DNA from: Dehalococcoidia bacterium
GTDB taxonomy: Bacteria; Chloroflexota; Dehalococcoidia; Dehalococcoidales; UBA1222
Assembly (NCBI GenBank): GCA_009783135.1
Contig: WRHS01000043.1
Coordinates: 1-10,058 of the forward strand
Reading direction: 5' to 3'
DNA length: 10,058 bases
Positions 6,278-10,058 of this stretch are shown in pieces (the first letter of the stretch is position 1; every line of letters begins with the position of its first letter). The notes under the pieces were generated by a model. The model was given only the letters and a program-made list of their open reading frames with translations. It was not told where the DNA came from and made no database searches. Both the position numbers and the translations under genes were made by a program.

Positions 6278-8163
6278 GCCCCGAGAACGTGCATCAGACG
6301 AAAGACTCCTCACGCCGTCGTGGTTTTGGTATGGGACGTGGCGGACAGGGCCCTGCCGCCATGATGCGCGGAGGACAAAAAGCTAAGAATTTCAGGGGTA
6401 CCATGCGCAATTTGCTGCGCTATATGCGCCCGTATCGACTGGCTGTCATAGCTGTATTTATTTTTGCCATTGCCAGTACCGCATTCAATATTGCCGGACC
6501 GAAAATACTGGGCAATGCCACGACAAAATTGTTTGAGGGCATTGTTGGCAAGGTAATGCATGTGCCCGGGGCATTTGTGGATTATAGCTATATAGGGCGC
6601 ATTGCTTTGATATTGCTCACGCTGTACTTCATTAGCGCGCTTTGCAGTTATATTCAAGGCTGGCTGATGACAGGTGTGGCCATGAAAGTCACATATCGTT
6701 TCAGGCAGGATATTTCCAGAAAGATTGACAGATTGCCTCTAAGATATTTTGATACGCGCACTTACGGCGAGGTGCTGTCGCGTGTTACGAATGACGTCGA
6801 TACAGTGGGGCAGACGCTAAACCAGAGCCTGACCCAGATAATCACATCGGTGACCATGATACTGGGCGTGCTGGTTATGATGCTCTCCATAAGCTGGCTG
6901 ATGACGCTGGTGGCGTTGGTTATTATCCCGTTGGCTTTAATGCTTGTGGCCGTTGTAGTGAAGGCATCACAGCGCTACTTTAAGCAGCAGCAGGAATACC
7001 TTGGACATGTCAATGGTCATGTGGAGGAAATGTACGGAGGGCACAGTGTAGTGCGTGCCTACAACGGTGAAGAACAATCTGCGCAGAAATTCACCGGTCT
7101 TAATAAAGTGCTCTATGGAGCCGCATGGAAGTCACAGTTCCTGTCAGGTCTGATGATACCGATAATGACATTCATCGGGAATTTGGGTTTTGTGGGCGTC
7201 AGTATTGTCGGCGGGTACTTGGTGGTGCGGGGCAGTATTCAGGTAGGTGATATACAGGCTTTTATCCAGTACGTGCGCTCATTTAATCAACCATTGGTGC
7301 AGTCGGCGCAGATTGCCAATGTGCTGCAGTCCACCGCCGCTGCCGCCGAACGTGTCTTTGAGTTCCTGAATGAGGAAGAAGAAACCCCCGAGAATGCTGC
7401 CCCTGTGGCGTTGGATGCGGTTAATGGAAGTGTGGAATTTAAGGATATTAACTTTGGTTATGCGCCTGACAAGCAGGTAATCAAAGATTTCTCGGCATGT
7501 GTACGTCCGGGGCAGAAAGTGGCTATTGTCGGGACTACCGGTGCCGGCAAAACGACGATTATTAAACTGTTGATGCGCTTCTATGACGTGCAAAGCGGAA
7601 GCATAACAGTGGATGGTGTGGATATCCGCAACATGCAACGTGGCGAACTGCGCCGTCTGTTTGGTATGGTGTTGCAGGACACATGGCTGTTTAATGGCAC
7701 AATTCGCGATAATATCCGCTATGGACAGCCCGATGCAAGTGATGAACAGGTGGTTCAGGCGGCTAAAATTGCTTTCGTAGACCATTTTGTGCGCACTTTG
7801 CCGCAGGGTTATGACATGGTCATCAACGAGGAAGCCAATAATATTTCCCAGGGCGAAAAGCAGCTGCTCACTATTGCCCGCGCTTTTCTAACCAATCCCA
7901 AGATACTGATTTTGGATGAGGCTACTAGTTCTGTGGATACGCGCACCGAGGTGTTTATACAGCAGGCAATGGAAAAACTGATGACCGGTCGTACCAGCTT
8001 TATCATAGCCCATCGCCTGTCGACTATTCGTAATGCTGATATTATATTGGTAATGCAGGATGGCGCTATTGTGGAGCAGGGCAATCATGAAAGACTGCTA
8101 GGTGCAGGCGGCTTATATGCCTCGCTTTATAACAGCCAGTTTGAATCCGCACCTGCGGCATAG
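6274..8163 (+). CDS. Heterodimeric ABC exporter subunit with consensus ATPase residues
   Basis: A 629-residue partner half-transporter. Residues 14-42 are an Arg/Gly/Met-rich cytoplasmic leader, often seen in this subfamily, followed by six membrane helices from about 56 to 350 and an ATPase domain. It has Walker A GTTGAGKTT (420-428) and Walker B LILDEATSSVD with catalytic Glu549. The switch His580 is in IIAHRLST. The signature is ISQGE (524-528) instead of LSGGQ. In heterodimers the odd signature of this chain faces the Asp-type Walker B of the other, forming the non-hydrolysing site. Its Glu and His, with the FSGGQ of the other chain, form the active site. The ATG overlaps the upstream stop (ATGA), and AGGAG at 6261-6265 lies 8 nt before it, so translation is coupled and stoichiometry near 1:1 is expected. 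Confidence 0.93.
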   Translation: MSPENVHQTKDSSRRRGFGMGRGGQGPAAMMRGGQKAKNFRGTMRNLLRYMRPYRLAVIAVFIFAIASTAFNIAGPKILGNATTKLFEGIVGKVMHVPGAFVDYSYIGRIALILLTLYFISALCSYIQGWLMTGVAMKVTYRFRQDISRKIDRLPLRYFDTRTYGEVLSRVTNDVDTVGQTLNQSLTQIITSVTMILGVLVMMLSISWLMTLVALVIIPLALMLVAVVVKASQRYFKQQQEYLGHVNGHVEEMYGGHSVVRAYNGEEQSAQKFTGLNKVLYGAAWKSQFLSGLMIPIMTFIGNLGFVGVSIVGGYLVVRGSIQVGDIQAFIQYVRSFNQPLVQSAQIANVLQSTAAAAERVFEFLNEEEETPENAAPVALDAVNGSVEFKDINFGYAPDKQVIKDFSACVRPGQKVAIVGTTGAGKTTIIKLLMRFYDVQSGSITVDGVDIRNMQRGELRRLFGMVLQDTWLFNGTIRDNIRYGQPDASDEQVVQAAKIAFVDHFVRTLPQGYDMVINEEANNISQGEKQLLTIARAFLTNPKILILDEATSSVDTRTEVFIQQAMEKLMTGRTSFIIAHRLSTIRNADIILVMQDGAIVEQGNHERLLGAGGLYASLYNSQFESAPAA

Positions 8164-8299
8164 ATTGTGCCAACAGTTTTTTGTGGCAAGCATGCCTGAT
8201 AGAAATGTGTCTACTTGATGTTTGGCATGGTGCAAAACAGTGATTATTTCAGTTTATGCCACAAAAATGAAATAAGGGGGTCACTGCTATCGGCACAAT
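8164..8299. repeat. 136-bp element of nested inverted repeats, MITE-like or structured RNA
   Basis: It begins directly after the exporter stop codon. Outer repeats ATTGTGCC (8164-8171) and GGCACAAT (8292-8299) are perfect. A second pair is TTTTTGTGGCA (8178-8188) with TGCCACAAAAA (8257-8267), and a third is CATGCC (8191-8196) with GGCATG (8224-8229). A competing local hairpin exists in the right half: CAGTGATTATTTCA (8238-8251) pairs with TGAAATAA (8268-8275) and TCACTG (8281-8286), with five G bulged out. Its loop holds the TGCCACAAAAA arm, so a pseudoknot is possible. The terminal repeats suggest a miniature transposable element; no target duplication is evident. The element has no T-tract, so it is not a clear terminator. 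The flank from 8300 to 8406 holds nothing else I can support. Confidence 0.6.
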
Positions 8300-8406
8300 T
8301 GCATTTTTAAGAGGAATGGACGAACTGCTGATGTATATGACGCGAAATTGACAAAACAATAGGCTGCAAGAATGCAGGATGTATTTACGGCGAGAATTGA
8401 GAAAAA

Positions 8407-8479
8407 TGCCCCCAAGGGAATTCGAATCCCTGTTGATGGCTTGAAAGGCCACTGTCCTAGGCCTCTAGACGATGGGGGC
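8407..8479 (-). tRNA. tRNA-Glu(UUC)
   Basis: The - strand folds into a complete 73-nt cloverleaf. The acceptor stem is GCCCCCA with TGGGGGC, 7 perfect pairs, followed by discriminator A at 8407. The D stem is GTCT with GGAC. The anticodon stem is GTGGC with GCCAT (one G-T pair) around loop CTTTCAA, anticodon TTC. The variable region is CAAC, and the T stem is AGGGA with TCCCT around TTCGAAT. The anticodon TTC and the D-arm GTCTAG fit glutamate. The 3' CCA is not encoded: TTTTT follows the discriminator directly, so CCA must be added by tRNA nucleotidyltransferase. It is the only - strand gene in the window and is flanked by + strand genes. Confidence 0.96.
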
Positions 8480-8492
8480 AGGATGACGTTAG

Positions 8493-8521
8493 AGTATAGC
8501 AGAGAGCATGCATGTTGGCAA
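8493..8521 (-). promoter_or_regulatory. Promoter of tRNA-Glu
   Basis: On the - strand, -35 TTGCCA (8521-8516, 5 of 6) and -10 TATACT (8498-8493) are separated by 17 nt. TGC precedes the -10 as an extended element. The start would be near 8486, about 7 nt before the mature 5' end of the tRNA. This is among the best promoters in the window, as expected for a stable RNA. Confidence 0.75.
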
Positions 8522-8590
8522 TGCAACGCTCAAGTAACGCCTTGCGTAAACTCCGGCATGGGTGTTAGGTGCAGCAGTGCTATTCTGTGA

Positions 8591-8599
8591 TGCTATAAT
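8591..8599 (+). promoter_or_regulatory. fabI: Extended -10 promoter of fabI
   Basis: TGC directly precedes a perfect TATAAT at 8594-8599, an extended -10 element. No good -35 is seen at the proper spacing (GCAGCA at 8571-8576). The start would be near 8606, giving a leader of about 23 nt that contains GAGGGGG at 8615-8621, 7 nt before the TTG start codon. It is divergent from the tRNA-Glu promoter. Confidence 0.65.
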
Positions 8600-8628
8600 G
8601 TATTACCAAAAGATGAGGGGGCTGCGGC

Positions 8629-9399
8629 TTGGCTTTGCTTGAAGGGAAAATAGGTTTGATTTGCGGGGTGGCGAATAGGCATTCAATAGCCTGGGCCGTG
8701 GCTCAGGCTTGGCGCGATGCCGGAGCGGCTTTGGTGTTTACATATCAGGATGAGCGTCATTGTCGGAACGTACAGGAACTACTTGCAGGTCTTCCACATG
8801 AAAGCGTGCTTTGTCCGTGCGATGTGACAAATGATGCGGATATAGACGCTACTTATAAAGTCATTGCTGAAAAATATGGACGGTTGGACTTTTTGTTGCA
8901 CTCGGTGGCTTTTGCACCGCGCAAAGCGCTTGAGGGAAGCTTTATTCAGACCAGTCGTGAGGACTTCTGTGTTACGCATGACGTGAGCGCTTATTCACTG
9001 GTGGCGCTCTCGCGTGGTGCCGTGCCGCTGATGACGTCCGGCGGCAGCATGCTGAGCATAAGTTACTATGGGGCGGAAAAGGTGGTGCCGAATTATAATG
9101 TCATGGGTCCGGCCAAGGCATCGCTTGAGGCGTCAGTGCGTTATTTGGCTTGTGATTTAGGACCTCGGAATATTCGTATCAACTGCATCAGTGCCGGACC
9201 GGTGAGCACACTGGCAGCGCGTGGCATAAAGGGATTCCAGGACATATTGTCGCAGCACGCTGCCTGCGCACCGCTAAGGCGCAATGTGAAAGCGGAAGAA
9301 GTTGGAGCGGCGGCAACTTTTCTGGTATCTGATGCGGCATCGGCTATCACAGGGCAGGTGCTATACGTGGATTGCGGCTATAACGTCATGGGAGTTTAG
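8629..9399 (+). CDS. fabI: Enoyl-[acyl-carrier-protein] reductase [NADH] FabI
   Basis: A 256-residue short-chain dehydrogenase/reductase of the FabI type, full length for the family. It reduces the trans-2-enoyl-ACP double bond with NAD(P)H, the last step of each fatty-acid elongation cycle, in the cytoplasm. The cofactor loop is GVANRHSIAWAVAQAW from residue 13. CDVTND binds the adenine side, and HSVAFAP is the strand next to the nicotinamide. The catalytic set is Y147 and Y156-x6-K163 (YNVMGPAK), matching Y146/Y156/K163 of E. coli. SAGPVSTLAARGI is the substrate-loop region and GQVLYVDCGYNVMG the tail. The position equal to E. coli Gly93 is Ala94, also seen in natural FabI proteins such as those of bacilli. 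The TTG start is supported by GAGGGGG 7 nt upstream and by the domain starting at MALLEGK. No other fab genes are near. Confidence 0.95.
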   Translation: MALLEGKIGLICGVANRHSIAWAVAQAWRDAGAALVFTYQDERHCRNVQELLAGLPHESVLCPCDVTNDADIDATYKVIAEKYGRLDFLLHSVAFAPRKALEGSFIQTSREDFCVTHDVSAYSLVALSRGAVPLMTSGGSMLSISYYGAEKVVPNYNVMGPAKASLEASVRYLACDLGPRNIRINCISAGPVSTLAARGIKGFQDILSQHAACAPLRRNVKAEEVGAAATFLVSDAASAITGQVLYVDCGYNVMGV

Positions 9400-9414
9400 G
9401 TGTGCTTTGTTGTT

Positions 9415-9441
9415 GATGTTTAGTCGCGTAGCCGAAACATC
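9415..9441 (+). terminator. Weak hairpin after fabI, candidate terminator
   Basis: GATGTTT (9415-9421) pairs perfectly with AAACATC (9435-9441) around a 13-nt loop, 15 nt after the fabI stop. The following bases are CTTCCGCC, not a U-tract, so it may only stabilise the mRNA end. Confidence 0.3.
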
Positions 9442-9468
9442 TTCCGCCGGCATGATTTCGTAATATTT

Positions 9469-9497
9469 TTGTCAATGCGCACCCTTTGTTGTATAAT
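9469..9497 (+). promoter_or_regulatory. rpsT: Promoter of rpsT
   Basis: -35 TTGTCA (9469-9474, 5 of 6) and a perfect -10 TATAAT (9492-9497) are separated by exactly 17 nt. The start would be near 9504, leaving a leader of about 24 nt with GGAGG at 9516-9520. This is the closest match to consensus in the window, in line with high ribosomal protein expression. Confidence 0.8.
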
Positions 9498-9527
9498 AAC
9501 TCGTTTAGCTTTATTGGAGGTAATAAT

Positions 9528-9797
9528 TTGGCCAATACCAAATCGGCGATTAAGGAAATTCGTGTAGCAGCTGCTCGTCATGAGCGCAACAAATCTGTGC
9601 GTAGTGTAACCAAGACGAATGTGCGCAAGGCTGAGAGTAGTGTCGCTGCTGGTTCTGCCGAAGCACAGGATGACGTTAAGGTCGCGATTAGTTCTCTTGA
9701 TAAGGCTGCTGCGTCAGGCATTATTCATGCCAATGCCGCTGCCCGTAAAAAGAGCCGCTTAGTTAAAAAACTCAATAAGACCGCAACTGCAAAATAG
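9528..9797 (+). CDS. rpsT: 30S ribosomal protein S20
   Basis: An 89-residue basic protein, standard length for bS20. The N-terminus MANTKSAIKEIRVAAARHERN and the segment GIIHANAAARKKSRLVKKLN are diagnostic. S20 is a three-helix bundle that binds 16S rRNA (5' domain and helix 44) early in 30S assembly. The start is TTG at 9528: GGAGG at 9516-9520 lies 7 nt upstream and the family N-terminus begins there. An in-frame ATG at 9486 would lie upstream of the predicted transcription start. It is a single-gene unit with its own promoter and terminator. The UUG start is notable because E. coli rpsT also uses UUG, which there takes part in translational autoregulation; similar control here is inference. 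Confidence 0.96.
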   Translation: MANTKSAIKEIRVAAARHERNKSVRSVTKTNVRKAESSVAAGSAEAQDDVKVAISSLDKAAASGIIHANAAARKKSRLVKKLNKTATAK

Positions 9798-9854
9798 TGC
9801 TGATTAAAGAATAATTATACTGACTGGGCCGCCTTGGAACTCATAAGGAGAGTT

Positions 9855-9935
9855 GTGTTACCCGCTATGGTTTTGACTGTAGCGGGTTTTCTTATGTGCT
9901 TTTGTGGCATTGGTGTTGAAATCGCCAGCCGGTAA
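9855..9935 (+). CDS. Possible 26-codon hydrophobic peptide, doubtful
   Basis: A GTG at 9855 preceded by AAGGAG (9845-9850, 4-nt spacing) opens a 26-codon frame ending TAA 9933-9935. The peptide begins VLPAMVLTVAGFLMCFCGIG (with Met at the start if translated) and ends VEIASR, which would be a single membrane helix. A TATACT at 9816-9821 could be a -10 box, without a good -35. The rpsT terminator hairpin lies inside this frame, which argues against it being a gene, and U-rich terminators often encode hydrophobic residues by chance. I do not recognise a family. Confidence 0.18.
   Translation: MLPAMVLTVAGFLMCFCGIGVEIASR
9860..9890 (+). terminator. Intrinsic terminator of rpsT
   Basis: ACCCGCTA (9860-9867) pairs perfectly with TAGCGGGT (9880-9887), an 8-bp stem with a 12-nt loop, followed by TTTCTT. 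It lies 62 nt after the rpsT stop. This is the best intrinsic terminator in the window. A small AT-rich hairpin, AACTC (9838-9842) with GAGTT (9850-9854), precedes it. Confidence 0.8.
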
Positions 9936-9941
9936 ATTAGA

Positions 9942-9970
9942 TTGTGTCTACACGAGATAAATGGTATAAT
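9942..9970 (+). promoter_or_regulatory. Promoter of the IS transposase
   Basis: -35 TTGTGT (9942-9947) and a perfect -10 TATAAT (9965-9970) with 17-nt spacing. The -35 lies inside the putative terminal repeat. GGAG at 9987-9990 precedes the ATG at 10000 by 9 nt. Confidence 0.65.
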
Positions 9971-9999
9971 GGTGGCATATTGATAAGGAGTGTCGCCAA

Positions 10000-10058
10000 A
10001 TGGAAAAAGCAATTCACAGACATGATATTTCTAACGAAGCATGGGAACTAATCGCACC
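10000..10058 (+). CDS. IS5-family transposase, N-terminal fragment
   Basis: Only 19 complete codons are visible before the window ends: MEKAIHRHDISNEAWELIA followed by a CC that would begin a Pro. RHDIS-x-E-x-WELIAP is the characteristic opening of IS5-family DDE transposases (the DUF4096-type N-terminal segment, usually continuing LLPG). The catalytic DDE residues lie beyond the window. Whether the full gene is intact cannot be told. Start chosen from GGAG 9 nt upstream and the family N-terminus. Confidence 0.8.
   Translation, partial: MEKAIHRHDISNEAWELIA

Larger units (their letters stand above)
9938..10058 (+). mobile_element. Left end of an IS5-family insertion sequence (partial)
   Basis: The transposase start at 10000 implies that the element's left end lies shortly upstream, and the right end is outside the window. 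The boundary is a guess placed at 9938-9941, where TAGATTGTGTCTAC matches 12 of 14 positions of the left border of the 136-bp repeat (8161-8174). That would leave about 60 nt from terminus to start codon, plausible for IS5-family elements. The element sits behind the rpsT terminator, where insertion would do little harm. Confidence 0.45.

Noticed and set aside
8364..8377. CTGCA/TGCAG stem with a TTCT loop on the - strand, downstream of tRNA-Glu, as its terminator
   Set aside because: Only five pairs, and the following CCTATTGTTTTG is interrupted. Too weak to call a terminator.
8372..8590. 72-codon + strand open frame between the exporter and fabI
   Set aside because: It crosses the tRNA-Glu gene on the other strand, has no ribosome site and no recognisable protein sequence.
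1..10058. CRISPR array, toxin-antitoxin pair, prophage genes, reverse transcriptase or other defence system
   Set aside because: No regularly spaced repeats or matching proteins are present. Apart from the speculative DUF6602 pairing, nothing here supports a defence island.

Overview
The window is bacterial, close to 50% GC, compact and almost entirely coded on the + strand. The lineage cannot be fixed from sequence alone. An anaerobic Chloroflexota (Dehalococcoidia-like) or Firmicutes-like genome is the best guess, from the heterodimeric exporter with an Arg/Gly-rich N-terminus, the PF06262-type zincin and the frequent TTG starts and SD-less starts. This is inference, with low to moderate confidence.

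Left part (1-1843): four tightly spaced + strand genes. They are the C-terminal end of a D-Ala-D-Ala-ligase-like ATP-grasp enzyme, a GNAT acetyltransferase 1 nt downstream, a small HExxH metallopeptidase, and a DUF6602-like protein with a PD-(D/E)XK-nuclease-like layout 1 nt after that. The ATP-grasp/GNAT pair suggests small-molecule or peptide acylation. The zincin/DUF6602 pair has no established joint function.

Middle (1844-8163): a hairpin separates the first cluster from an ABC-F translation factor. The ABC-F gene has a TATAAT box so close to its ATG that the mRNA is probably leaderless. After a 128-nt intergenic segment with several small hairpins come two ABC exporter half-transporters overlapping by 4 nt. 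Sequence hallmarks make them an asymmetric heterodimer with one degenerate ATPase site.

Right part (8164-10058): a 136-bp element of nested inverted repeats begins right after the second exporter's stop codon. It is followed by tRNA-Glu(UUC) on the - strand with its own promoter, and by a divergent fabI (enoyl-ACP reductase, TTG start, extended -10 promoter). Next come rpsT (ribosomal protein S20, TTG start, near-consensus promoter) with a good intrinsic terminator, and the 5' end of an IS5-family transposase that runs off the window. The putative left end of that insertion sequence resembles one end of the 136-bp element, so the latter may be a non-autonomous (MITE-like) relative.

Most of the window is housekeeping or known-family material. 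The parts least explained by known families are the 136-bp palindromic element, the zincin/DUF6602 gene pair, the ATP-grasp/GNAT pair, and a 26-codon hydrophobic reading frame threaded through the rpsT terminator.
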